DNA of 64,000 nt from assembly GCF_000219535.2 (NCBI RefSeq), contig NZ_CP007806.1, positions 1,522,501 to 1,586,500 of the forward strand, given 5' to 3'. The position numbers and the translations under genes were made by a program. Position 1 is the first letter of the stretch; every line of letters begins with the position of its first letter. The notes below the pieces were generated by a model. It worked only from the letters and a program-made list of their open reading frames with translations, was not told the origin of the DNA and ran no database searches. Source of the stretch: Brevibacillus laterosporus LMG 15441 (lineage in GTDB: Bacteria; Bacillota; Bacilli; Brevibacillales; Brevibacillaceae). Below are positions 36,927 to 44,624 of the stretch, piece after piece.

Positions 36927-37853
36927 TTATAGATAAATGGATTCTTGAGTCTGATTATTGGCTAGCATTTCATTACGCAGTTTCAAAAGAGCTTCATCCT
37001 TATTTTTACATTCAAGCATAATATCCACATTATAGTTCTCTAATAGAGGGAGATATGACATAAAGTCCTCATACAAAATATCATCTGCGTGACTGCGATA
37101 CTCTTTATCAGATTTAGGTGTAGAAAAGTGCATTTTAACGGTCCGAGTTCCCCAAGTTTTGATGATACGCGGTAAGTATTCAGCTAAATCCTCTCCATTA
37201 TGAAGACAGCGATGATGATGGATATCGAGTACCATAGGTATCTTAATACGCTCACATAAATGTAAGACTTCGCGCATAGTAAAAGAGGTATCGTCATTTT
37301 CTACGACGAGGCGCTTTTTTATTTTCTCCGGTAGCTGTAAAAAATTCTCCTCAAACCGATTAAGTGAGCTTTCTTTATCATCATAAACGCCCCCTACATG
37401 CGTGACTAACACTGAGTTTTCATCGAGGCCCATTAAATCAAAGACAGAGGCATGATAATAAAAATCCTTAATGGTGCTCTCCAGAACTTTTTTAGACGGT
37501 GTATTTAAAATGCTGTAATGACCTGGATGGGCGCTCATTCGTATGCCATGCGCACGAATATATTCTCCTACCTTATTAAAATCCCAAGTAAATTCCTTTG
37601 CCCAATCCCATTGCTCTGCGACAGAATGTGTAGCAAAAGGCACAAATTCAGAAGGTAATCGGTATAGAAATATGCCATGCTCCACGTTGTATTTCAACAG
37701 ATCTAAGAGATTAAAAAAATTAGTTTGCATGATTTTTCGTAGTTTTTTTAACTGGTCAGGAGGAGAAAGCTTAGCTAGTTGTCCCAATGTAGTTTTTTTA
37801 TTTGGATTGTTCTTGGTTGCCATACTGATGCAGGCATAGCCCAGACGGATCAA
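36927..37853 (-). CDS. uvsE: UV DNA damage endonuclease
   Basis: A 308-residue TIM-barrel endonuclease (UVDE/UvsE) that nicks DNA 5' to UV photoproducts. It begins with the family hallmark IRLGYACIS and shows metal ligands in SAHPGHYSILN, VTHVGGVYDDKE, RLVVENDD and LDIHHHRCLHNG. It starts with TTG at 37853: the ATG four bases upstream is out of frame, and the family N-terminus begins here. With splB and nfo it is one of three spore-relevant DNA repair genes in this window. Confidence 0.93.
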   Translation of the reverse strand: MIRLGYACISMATKNNPNKKTTLGQLAKLSPPDQLKKLRKIMQTNFFNLLDLLKYNVEHGIFLYRLPSEFVPFATHSVAEQWDWAKEFTWDFNKVGEYIRAHGIRMSAHPGHYSILNTPSKKVLESTIKDFYYHASVFDLMGLDENSVLVTHVGGVYDDKESSLNRFEENFLQLPEKIKKRLVVENDDTSFTMREVLHLCERIKIPMVLDIHHHRCLHNGEDLAEYLPRIIKTWGTRTVKMHFSTPKSDKEYRSHADDILYEDFMSYLPLLENYNVDIMLECKNKDEALLKLRNEMLANNQTQESIYL

Positions 37854-37982
37854 TCATGCTCATTCCTTTCTCCTAATGGTTGGTTAGGAGTAGTATTACC
37901 CGATTCATGAAAAAAAGAATACATGAATGTAAGAAGAAGGTGGAAACATAAGCATGATCTGGATGATAGAGGAGGCGTTAAC

Positions 37983-38327
37983 ATGGCAGAACATTTATTA
38001 GCAGAACAATATCGGGATGGCCTACAGACATTTGGACAAATGATGCCAAATGTATTGCAAGCCTACAATCAATTTACGAGCGCTTGTTTTGCTTCCGGTG
38101 CGATGGATAGCAAACAGAAGCACTTAATGGCCCTTGGAATTTCTTTATATGCAGGTAATGAGCACTGTATTGTCTATCATATGGAGGCTGCCTTAGCTGA
38201 GGGTGCTAGCCAGCAGGAGATTGCAGAAACAGTAGGCGTCTCTGGAGCGTATGGAGGCGGAACAACTTTTTCGCATGGTGTTATTTTAGTTACCGAGGTT
38301 ATGAAAGCAAAAAATCAAATTCAATAA
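37983..38327 (+). CDS. carboxymuconolactone decarboxylase-like protein
   Basis: A 114-residue AhpD/CMD-fold protein. The family region KQKHLMALGISLYAGNEHCI followed by VYHMEAALAEGASQQEIAE is clear. Instead of the CxxC of AhpD it has one cysteine and a histidine (EHCIVYH), so it is not an AhpD-type disulfide reductase; many such small proteins have no assigned activity. The ATG at 37983 follows GAGGAGG. It is a single gene closed by a terminator. Confidence 0.85.
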   Translation: MAEHLLAEQYRDGLQTFGQMMPNVLQAYNQFTSACFASGAMDSKQKHLMALGISLYAGNEHCIVYHMEAALAEGASQQEIAETVGVSGAYGGGTTFSHGVILVTEVMKAKNQIQ

Positions 38328-38339
38328 AAGAATATGATA

Positions 38340-38381
38340 AAAAAGATGGTAGCCAGAGAATGGCTCAACCATCTTTTTTAC
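38340..38381. terminator. bidirectional terminator between CMD gene and twin micro-ORFs
   Basis: AAAAAGATGGT ... ACCATCTTTTTT hairpin with A-run and T-run on both sides. It ends the plus-strand CMD gene and the minus-strand peptide transcript. Confidence 0.85.
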
Positions 38382-38420
38382 AGTTAGCTCGGGGCAATAT
38401 GTAATGCATTTTTGACTACA

Positions 38421-38483
38421 TTAAACGCAAGTGTTAGCAAGAGTAGGAGCAACTTTCTCCATTTTTTTAGCTTGGATTTTCAT
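38421..38483 (-). CDS. 20-residue peptide gene, copy 2 of tandem pair
   Basis: A 21-codon gene encoding MKIQAKKMEKVAPTLANTCV, identical to the product of the gene at 38553-38615. An AAAGGAGGT site lies 9 bases before the ATG. The two copies differ at four bases, all third-position synonymous changes (Ile, Gln, Val and Thr codons). It follows copy 1 by 69 bases on the same transcript and precedes a terminator. The peptide has a basic, possibly helical N-terminal half, no signal sequence, and a single Cys next to the last residue. Function unknown; possibilities are a signalling peptide, a modified-peptide precursor or a regulatory micro-protein. Confidence 0.75.
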   Translation of the reverse strand: MKIQAKKMEKVAPTLANTCV

Positions 38484-38552
38484 AAGGAAGTACCTCCTTT
38501 CTGTTGTCAATTCGATTAATAAGGCAGTTTATGAAAATGAACTAGTCTTACA

Positions 38553-38615
38553 TTAAACGCAAGTGTTAGCAAGGGTAGGAGCGACTTTCTCCATTTTTTT
38601 AGCCTGAATTTTCAT
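38553..38615 (-). CDS. 20-residue peptide gene, copy 1 of tandem pair
   Basis: The promoter-proximal copy of the twin micro-genes, encoding the same 20 residues as copy 2. AAAGGAGGT precedes the ATG. The repeat unit is 132 bases and includes the ribosome binding site and coding region; the spacer between copies has diverged much more than the coding part. This pattern supports selection on the peptide. No export or modification genes lie beside it; the nearest gene upstream is a divergent MBL-fold protein. Confidence 0.75.
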   Translation of the reverse strand: MKIQAKKMEKVAPTLANTCV

Positions 38616-38657
38616 AAGTAGTACCTCCTTTATGTTTTGTTTTTGTAAGACATGCTC

Positions 38658-38686
38658 AGTATAAAGTATATTCTGAATATTTACAA
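38658..38686 (-). promoter_or_regulatory. promoter of twin peptide genes
   Basis: On minus: TTGTAA, 17 bases, TATACT, ending about 43 bases before the start codon of copy 1. A good sigma-A type match in spacing. Confidence 0.6.
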
Positions 38687-38913
38687 TATTTTTTTGATAA
38701 ACTATTTTTATAAATATTGAAATAACCATTATTAATTTCTGACAACATTTTTACAGATGTCCGGAATTTGGAAGAAAAACGATTGTAATCATGCTTTTTC
38801 GCAATCTTTTCGTGAAAAATGTTGTATAATAGGAATATAAGAAGGAAATAACGGAGGATATCGTATTTACGATAGATGTTACATAACGGTTCACGGAGAG
38901 GAGAGATGGGAAT

Positions 38914-39630
38914 TTGACCAATGTCACCTGCCAAATTGCTCCTGGTGTTTGGACGATTATCACTTATGAAGACTCATGGAAAAGTTACATCAATAATTAT
39001 GTAGTGGAACGAAATGGACGGTTTTATTTAATTGATACAAATCTTAAAAAGCATCGTTCGTATTTTCAGCAAGCACTTGAGGATATTGGTGCCACTTCAG
39101 ATAAAGTGGAAGATGTGCTATGTACCCATCGTTTGCCTGATCATATTGGAAATGTGGAGTTGTTTGCCACCAGCCAAAATTGGATTCACCTGCATGATTT
39201 TTTTGAACTAGATGATTTTTCGCAAACGTTATTCGGTCATTCCTTTACGGGAGAAAAAGGGCAGATTGGGCTGTTTTCATTTGTGAACTTACCAACTTAT
39301 ACAGAGGGCTCAGTAGCTTTTTTTGATTCCGAAACAAATATTTGTTTTATTGGCGATCACCTTCATTTTTTTGGTATGGACATTGAGCAGGTGATCGGTT
39401 ATCAGGAGAAATGTCGAAAAGAGCTTATTTTTTATTTCGTGGCCTGGTTACAACGTTGTCCTGATATCGATCAGGTTATGGGATTTCTAGAAGCAACCAA
39501 GTCATTACTACAGTGGCCCATTGAAATACTGGCGACAGGGCATGGTCCAATTCTACAAGGTAATATTCCGCAATTCCTCCAGGAAATCGTGGAGATATTG
39601 TCTCAATACACGGAGCAGCGCTTGGCTTGA
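38914..39630 (+). CDS. MBL-fold metallohydrolase-like protein with altered metal motif
   Basis: A 238-residue metallo-beta-lactamase-fold protein. The family order is visible (YLIDTNLKKHRSYF, LCTHRLPDHIGNVELF, CFIGDHLHFFG, LATGHGPIL), but the usual HxHxDH reads H-R-L-P-D-H, so the second histidine is Leu. This should weaken or alter metal binding. No ATG is available at the right place; the TTG at 38914 follows GGAGAGGAGAG. It is divergent from the twin peptide genes. Confidence 0.8.
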   Translation: MTNVTCQIAPGVWTIITYEDSWKSYINNYVVERNGRFYLIDTNLKKHRSYFQQALEDIGATSDKVEDVLCTHRLPDHIGNVELFATSQNWIHLHDFFELDDFSQTLFGHSFTGEKGQIGLFSFVNLPTYTEGSVAFFDSETNICFIGDHLHFFGMDIEQVIGYQEKCRKELIFYFVAWLQRCPDIDQVMGFLEATKSLLQWPIEILATGHGPILQGNIPQFLQEIVEILSQYTEQRLA

Positions 39631-40062
39631 ATACATGAAGAGATGACCTAGTAACAAAGAAAGCTCTTAGCTATAGGGCTGTAAAAATAATAGATGACGA
39701 ATGCATAGTAGGAAAACAAAAAACTTGTCCACAGTCTGACCCGATTCTTCAAGTGAATCGGGTTTTATAGGCTGAGAAAATGACGCAAATGGGCATTTTT
39801 TCGTGTTTGAAGTTTCAGTCGTTGCCAAGTACTTTTATTTTGACGAGGAAAGGGAGAAAGACTAATAAGCAAATTAGGAGGGGCTGAAAGCGAGGCTACT
39901 GGCCATTTAAAGAGCAGAAGATTGAATGACCGGCGATCCCGGATGAACTGCCCCGAACCATGCTTAGCGTATGATAAAACGCGCTTAGCAGGTCATGATT
40001 GGGCTTAGCGTATATTTTCGTTAAAATGCTGGCAGACCCCCATTCATTTAACAAAATAAAAA
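39631..40062. other. gene-free stretch with repeats and possible mobile-element remnant
   Basis: About 430 bases between the MBL gene and the toxin gene terminator. A short frame near 39800-39868 reads FEVSVVAKYFYFDEEREKD and stops, looking like the end of a lost gene; the surrounding sequence resembles insertion-sequence ends as I remember them, which is weak evidence. Three GCTTAGC repeats lie at 39962-40009. Confidence 0.35.
39962..40009. repeat. three direct repeats GCTTAGC at 20-21 base spacing
   Basis: GCTTAGC occurs at 39962-39968, 39983-39989 and 40003-40009, i.e. every two helical turns. The first and third copies extend to GCTTAGCGTAT. The arrangement resembles iterons or a multi-site operator; no function can be assigned. 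Confidence 0.6.
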
Positions 40063-40107
40063 CCAATTATATCAAGTAAGGCTCATGATACAACTGGTTT
40101 TTTATAT
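40063..40107 (-). terminator. terminator of toxin gene
   Basis: AAAACCAGTTGTATCA / TTGATATAATTGGTTTT long stem; read on minus it is followed by TATTTT. It lies about 60 bases after the toxin stop codon. Confidence 0.75.
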
Positions 40108-40168
40108 ATTAACATTTTCTTACATTATATCTAAAGATAATTTATACTCAATGAAGAGGCGGGTTTTA

Positions 40169-41182
40169 CTAGAATACTTGCACTAATCTATAAGCATTAT
40201 TTGTAACATCATATACACTCACTTGTAATTTACTTCCAAAAATACCCTCTATTTTTGCTTTACCATTAAGTGTTAAATTCTTATTATTATCAAAGGAGAT
40301 TCCAGTAATTTGATTTCGTTGATCATTCGTTAAATCTTTTAACATGTCTGCTGTCGCATAGGTGAAGGAGTACTCTTTATCCAGTCGAGGGAATCCAGGG
40401 CCAACATATGATGCATTTACTCTTAATTTTGAATTTACATTGGTTGCTTTACCAGTGAAGTCTATATCTCCAGTGAAGCTTTTCTTGTATAGATTTACTA
40501 CCACCTTATAGGTTTTACCTGCTGGTACCTTGATGTTTTGAGGAGATGCTGTAAGCGTCTTCGTATCTGTAGTTGTGTTCGTTGTACTCGTAGCGGAATT
40601 GAATTCTGCACTCAGTTTTATTCCATCTTTTAATAAAATAGGAATTTTGAAAATAGTATCTCCACTACCTCCGATTTTAAATCCATTTGTAACAGTAGAA
40701 CTTACAGTGTCTGTAACTGCATGAGAATAGGATGCTGTCGTAAATGTTTGATCCTGATCGGTTGTATTTTCAAATTCGTTTTCACCTATATATTCTGGTT
40801 GTAAGTCATTATATGTTACGTTATTTATATCAGAGGCGTTCAGATTTAAGGACATGGTAGTCTTTTTTTCTTTTAATTGGTTTACATAATAGTAAGTCGA
40901 GATTTCTTTCCCCCGAAAGTTATTTTGATAATAAAAATCAGAAATTTTGTTCATCTGCTCGTCAACGTTAGTAACATTGGAAGAGTAGGCAGATTTGACA
41001 GAGGATTTATGAGCATTTCCTAATAAATCATTTCTTATCATATTGCTTTTTTCTTCCGCTATTTTCTTATCGTCAGTATTTTGTTCTGTGTTGCTGACTG
41101 CATAAGATGTTACTGGATAGACAGCGAGCTGGGATAAGACGGCTGAAATTGTAAGACATTTGCTTATTCTTTTTAGTTTCAT
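40169..41182 (-). CDS. ETX/MTX2-family pore-forming toxin precursor
   Basis: A secreted aerolysin-like beta-pore-forming toxin of 337 residues, related to Clostridium epsilon toxin and mosquitocidal Mtx2/Mtx3. A signal peptide (CLTISAVLSQLAVYPVTSYA, cleaved after SYA) is followed by a polar head and the family core QTFTTASYSHAVTDTVSSTV ... LSAEFNSATSTTNTTTDTKT, whose Ser/Thr-rich stretch forms the membrane-inserting hairpin, and the ASPQNIKVPAGKTYKVVVNL strand. The ATG at 41182 follows AGAGGAG; the frame reaches up to 41203. It is monocistronic with its own terminator. The target is unknown; relatives kill insects or mammalian cells. Confidence 0.9.
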   Translation of the reverse strand: MKLKRISKCLTISAVLSQLAVYPVTSYAVSNTEQNTDDKKIAEEKSNMIRNDLLGNAHKSSVKSAYSSNVTNVDEQMNKISDFYYQNNFRGKEISTYYYVNQLKEKKTTMSLNLNASDINNVTYNDLQPEYIGENEFENTTDQDQTFTTASYSHAVTDTVSSTVTNGFKIGGSGDTIFKIPILLKDGIKLSAEFNSATSTTNTTTDTKTLTASPQNIKVPAGKTYKVVVNLYKKSFTGDIDFTGKATNVNSKLRVNASYVGPGFPRLDKEYSFTYATADMLKDLTNDQRNQITGISFDNNKNLTLNGKAKIEGIFGSKLQVSVYDVTNNAYRLVQVF

Positions 41183-41390
41183 ACAATTCACTCCTCTTAA
41201 CATTGATTTCGAAGAGACAATCGGAATGTACCCGATTCTTTCTTCTTTTCACTTGCAAATTCATTATACAAAAAATAGAAGATTATGTTGTGAAATTATT
41301 CACATTTAATACCAAATTTTTTTAATAAATATCTTTAAAAATCCTATCGGAGAAGGGGCATTGGCCAATTTTTTCCTTAGCAAAAAAATA

Positions 41391-41443
41391 TAAAAAAACT
41401 TGTGAGCTGAAGGGAAATGGCTCCTAGCCCACAAGTAAAACCC
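41391..41443 (-). terminator. terminator of TPR protein gene
   Basis: ACTTGTGGGCT ... AGCTCACAAGT hairpin; read on minus it is followed by seven T. Confidence 0.8.
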
Positions 41444-41451
41444 TCACTGGA

Positions 41452-42141
41452 TCATCCTGCATGAGAAGCCGCTTTTGTCCATTCTTGTAGACGCAAGTCA
41501 AGTTCTTCTTTACGGAGATACAGTGTTTGAGAATATGCGTAGTTCCTGATTTTTTCAATATGCTCGACTGCATGTGTATAACGTCCTGCTGCGGCTTCTA
41601 TTTCAGCTAAACAAAAATAATGCAAAGCAGGGCGGATTCGTCTTCGCTGTAATAATGATAAGGCGTGCTTAGCACCTGGAAGGTCCCCCATTCGAGCTTG
41701 ACAGCAAATAATGACGCCCAGAGCACAGTGCATGCGCGGATCTCTCTTATATAGATGTATGCCAATTTGCAGAGCATCCCGATATCGTCCCCGATAATAG
41801 CAGGCAACAGCCAAATTGTAAAAAAGATGCTGTAAGAGAGCACGATGAAATAATGTGGGTGATTCTTTACACAAGATAATAGCCTGCGTAATATATGATT
41901 CAGCTGCATCGTACTTCCCTTGCAGTAGCTGTTGACTTGATTTGTCGAGTAGCGCTACTGAGCGCTTTTTGTTTTTAAGATAAGAAGCCTCTAGGATCAT
42001 TTGCATACGCTCGGGGTTTCGCTTGCATAACAACGTTCTGTAATAGTAGCGAAAAGGCCACTGCAAACGGAGTAAGCCAACGAATAAAACTACTGCCAAT
42101 CCGGTCAGTGTAGCAGGCAACGTCATCTGAAAATAATGCAT
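41452..42141 (-). CDS. membrane-anchored TPR-like protein
   Basis: A 229-residue protein with one N-terminal membrane segment (about residues 7-26, ATLTGLAVVLFVGLLRL), followed by helical repeats of TPR type (LLQGKYDAAESYITQAIILC, YYRGRYRDALQIGIHLYKRD, ARMGDLPGAKHALSLLQRRR, AAAGRYTHAVEHIEKIRNYA). It probably acts as a scaffold at the inner face of the membrane. AGAGGAG precedes the ATG. It is divergent from the fumarase gene, with no obvious link. Confidence 0.8.
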   Translation of the reverse strand: MHYFQMTLPATLTGLAVVLFVGLLRLQWPFRYYYRTLLCKRNPERMQMILEASYLKNKKRSVALLDKSSQQLLQGKYDAAESYITQAIILCKESPTLFHRALLQHLFYNLAVACYYRGRYRDALQIGIHLYKRDPRMHCALGVIICCQARMGDLPGAKHALSLLQRRRIRPALHYFCLAEIEAAAGRYTHAVEHIEKIRNYAYSQTLYLRKEELDLRLQEWTKAASHAG

Positions 42142-42285
42142 ATGAACCCTACTCCTCTTTCGTTTTTTCCGTCAAAAAAGTATCTTCATGATATCACAGC
42201 TAAGATGACAGGTATAGGGAGGGCTGTATCTGAGTCGGCTGAGAAAAAACGCACAATTGGAAGTGTCGCACCTATTTTTTTGCTA

Positions 42286-42294
42286 TGCTATAAT
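42286..42294 (+). promoter_or_regulatory. extended -10 promoter of fumarase gene
   Basis: TGcTATAAT, an extended -10 element, 55 bases before the start codon. No strong -35 is seen. Confidence 0.55.
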
Positions 42295-42349
42295 TATGAT
42301 CGTTGTGTAGAGTATTTATTCTTTTTTGAAAAGAGAGGCGACTTCCATC

Positions 42350-43876
42350 ATGGATAAGTTCAAAGATAGCATGTTGCAGTTGATTGTGGAGACCTCCACT
42401 AACTTGCCGCCAGATGTTCGTCATGCCATTAACGCTGCGAAAAAAAGAGAGGATGCTGGCACGCGTGCTGCTTTATCGCTCACTACCATTGCGCAAAACA
42501 TTAAGATGGCTGAAGAAAATGTTTCCCCAATTTGTCAGGATACAGGAATGCCTACATTTGAAATTAAGACACCGGTAGGAGTTAATCAGATCGCGATGAA
42601 GAAAGCGATTCTGGAAGCGATTGCAGAAGCGACACGTACTGGTAAATTACGTACGAACTCTGTAGACTCGTTAACAGGTGCCAACTCTGGAGATAATATT
42701 GGACCTGGTACACCTGTTGTTCATTTTGAACAATGGGAAGAGGATTACGCCGAAGTGAAGTTAATTCTTAAAGGTGGCGGCTGTGAAAATAAAAACATAC
42801 AATATTCTCTTCCCTGTGAGCTTCCCCACTTAGGAAAAGCTGGTCGTGACCTAGATGGCATCCGCAAATGTATCCTGCATGCTGTCTATCAGGCACAAGG
42901 TCAAGGCTGTAGCGCTGGCTTTATCGGGGTAGGTATTGGCGGAGATCGTACAAGTGGCTACTCACTTGCCAAACATCAATTGTTCCGCAGCGCAGATGAT
43001 TCCAATCCGATTCCTGCGTTAGCTGAATTGGAAGACTATATTATGCAAACGGCAAATGAATTGGGGATCGGAACCATGGGTTTCGGCGGAAATACAACCC
43101 TACTTGGCTGTAAAATTGGTGTAGAAAATCGCTTGCCAGCTAGCTTTTTCGTCTCTGTAGCTTATAACTGCTGGGCATTCCGACGTCAAGGGGTGCATAT
43201 TAACCCAGAAACTGGAGAAATCATCCGTTATTTATACACAGAAGAAAATCATGTGGAAATGGACATGACTTCCGCAAGCGAGGAACAAACAGAGCGTCGT
43301 GAGGTTGTATTGGAGGCACCAATAACAGAAGAACAGATTCGCAGTCTTAAAGTGGGTGATGTGGTCACTATTAATGGTATGATGCATACCGGCCGCGATG
43401 CCTTGCATAAATACTTAATCGATCATGATTGTCCAATTGACCTAAATGGTGGCATTATCTATCACTGTGGTCCAGTTATGCTAAAAGATGAAGAAGGGAA
43501 CTATCATGTCAAAGCAGCAGGGCCTACCACTAGTATTCGTGAGGAGCCATATCAAGGCGACATCATGAAAAAATTCGGAATTCGAGCGGTAATGGGAAAA
43601 GGTGGTATGGGTCCTAAAACATTGAAAGCCTTACAAGAGCATGGTGGCGTATACTTAAATGCCATTGGTGGAGCTGCGCAATACTACGCGGATTGTATCG
43701 AGCAGGTAGAAGGCGTGGACTACTTGGAATTTGGTATTCCAGAAGCAATGTGGCATTTACGTGTTAAAGGCTTTGCCGCTATAGTCACAATGGATTCACA
43801 CGGCAACAGCCTTCATGCTGATGTAGATAAGGATTCTGCTGAGAAGCTCGCGAAGTATGCAGATCCCGTTTTTTAA
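42350..43876 (+). CDS. fumA: class I (iron-sulfur) fumarate hydratase
   Basis: A 508-residue fused alpha/beta class I fumarase that interconverts fumarate and malate in the TCA cycle. Cluster cysteines appear in SPICQDTGMPTFEIK, GGGCENKN and GCKIGVENR; the beta domain begins near residue 330 (LKVGDVVTINGMMHTGRDAL) and contains GPTTSIREEPYQG. AGAGAGG precedes the ATG at 42350. Bacillus species usually use the class II enzyme (FumC), so the oxygen-sensitive class I form is of interest. It is monocistronic, with a terminator. Confidence 0.92.
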   Translation: MDKFKDSMLQLIVETSTNLPPDVRHAINAAKKREDAGTRAALSLTTIAQNIKMAEENVSPICQDTGMPTFEIKTPVGVNQIAMKKAILEAIAEATRTGKLRTNSVDSLTGANSGDNIGPGTPVVHFEQWEEDYAEVKLILKGGGCENKNIQYSLPCELPHLGKAGRDLDGIRKCILHAVYQAQGQGCSAGFIGVGIGGDRTSGYSLAKHQLFRSADDSNPIPALAELEDYIMQTANELGIGTMGFGGNTTLLGCKIGVENRLPASFFVSVAYNCWAFRRQGVHINPETGEIIRYLYTEENHVEMDMTSASEEQTERREVVLEAPITEEQIRSLKVGDVVTINGMMHTGRDALHKYLIDHDCPIDLNGGIIYHCGPVMLKDEEGNYHVKAAGPTTSIREEPYQGDIMKKFGIRAVMGKGGMGPKTLKALQEHGGVYLNAIGGAAQYYADCIEQVEGVDYLEFGIPEAMWHLRVKGFAAIVTMDSHGNSLHADVDKDSAEKLAKYADPVF

Positions 43877-43932
43877 TAAGAAAAAATTAGTATTCTAAAT
43901 CAACATGTAGTATTTGAGCGCATAGAAAAGGA

Positions 43933-43975
43933 AAAGACCTTGCAACGCTACCAGTAGCGAACGCAAGGTCTTTTT
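43933..43975 (+). terminator. terminator after fumarase gene
   Basis: AAAGACCTTGC ... GCAAGGTCTTTTT hairpin. Confidence 0.85.
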
Positions 43976-44232
43976 GTGCATCGATTTAGAAGACAAGTAA
44001 GGACAGGGTCAGCAACAGAAGAAAAGGAGAGGATGCCCGTTCCGAGAGAGGTACAAAAGAGGAGTAAGGGTTGCGATACAATGAAGAAATAAAGGAGCTT
44101 TTACCTTCCATTACTTGTCAGGTCATAGGTTGATGCCTACCTTTTAAAAAATGGGTATTCGTTTATCTCCTCTCAACCAAAACGGGCATACGGTACTAAT
44201 AGAAGATAACTTTCTTTAGGGAGCTGGTACGT
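43976..44232. other. intergenic stretch
   Basis: About 255 bases, purine-rich, with no supported gene. A 19-codon frame from 44034 has its start abutting a GGAGAGG motif, too close for use. Nothing else seen. Confidence 0.5.
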
Positions 44233-44508
44233 ATGAATTATACTGTTCAACGCGGGGATACACTATATGCTATTGCTCAACGCTTTGGAGTGCCTATCGA
44301 TGTACTTATTCGTGTGAATCGTCTATTTCCCCCATATGAGCTGTACGTCGGTCAAACTCTTTTCATTCCTAATCAAGGGCCTCCATTACCTAATGTGGGT
44401 GAGGAACGCAGAATCGAACGTTTAGAGCGTGAGGTACGGAGACTAAATGAAAGGTATAGAGATTTAAATCGTCGGGTCAGAGCTTTAGAACAACATCGCC
44501 GTACTTAG
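44233..44508 (+). CDS. LysM domain protein with coiled-coil tail
   Basis: A 91-residue protein made of one LysM domain (residues 2-46, YTVQRGDTLYAIAQRFGVPI then LFIPNQ) that binds peptidoglycan, and a highly charged coiled-coil tail (ERRIERLEREVRRLNERYRD). There is no signal peptide, which fits a protein assembled onto the spore cortex or coat from the mother cell. GGGAGCTGG precedes the ATG. A terminator follows. Confidence 0.85.
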   Translation: MNYTVQRGDTLYAIAQRFGVPIDVLIRVNRLFPPYELYVGQTLFIPNQGPPLPNVGEERRIERLEREVRRLNERYRDLNRRVRALEQHRRT

Positions 44509-44536
44509 TAACTACTAGTATGCTATGCATGGAAGG

Positions 44537-44572
44537 GAGGAGCTGTATCCGCTCCTCTTTCTTTTTTGACAA
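44537..44572 (+). terminator. terminator after LysM gene
   Basis: GAGGAGC / GCTCCTC stem followed by TTTCTTTTTT. Confidence 0.8.
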
Positions 44573-44624
44573 AATTCCACTACTATAATGGTGATAAAGA
44601 TGCGGGGGATGGGAGGAATACGTA

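Noticed and set aside
38656..38963. Minus-strand frames of 92 and 70 codons upstream of the twin peptide genes
   Set aside because: They overlap the promoter region and the start of the MBL gene, are AT-driven, and lack ribosome binding sites.
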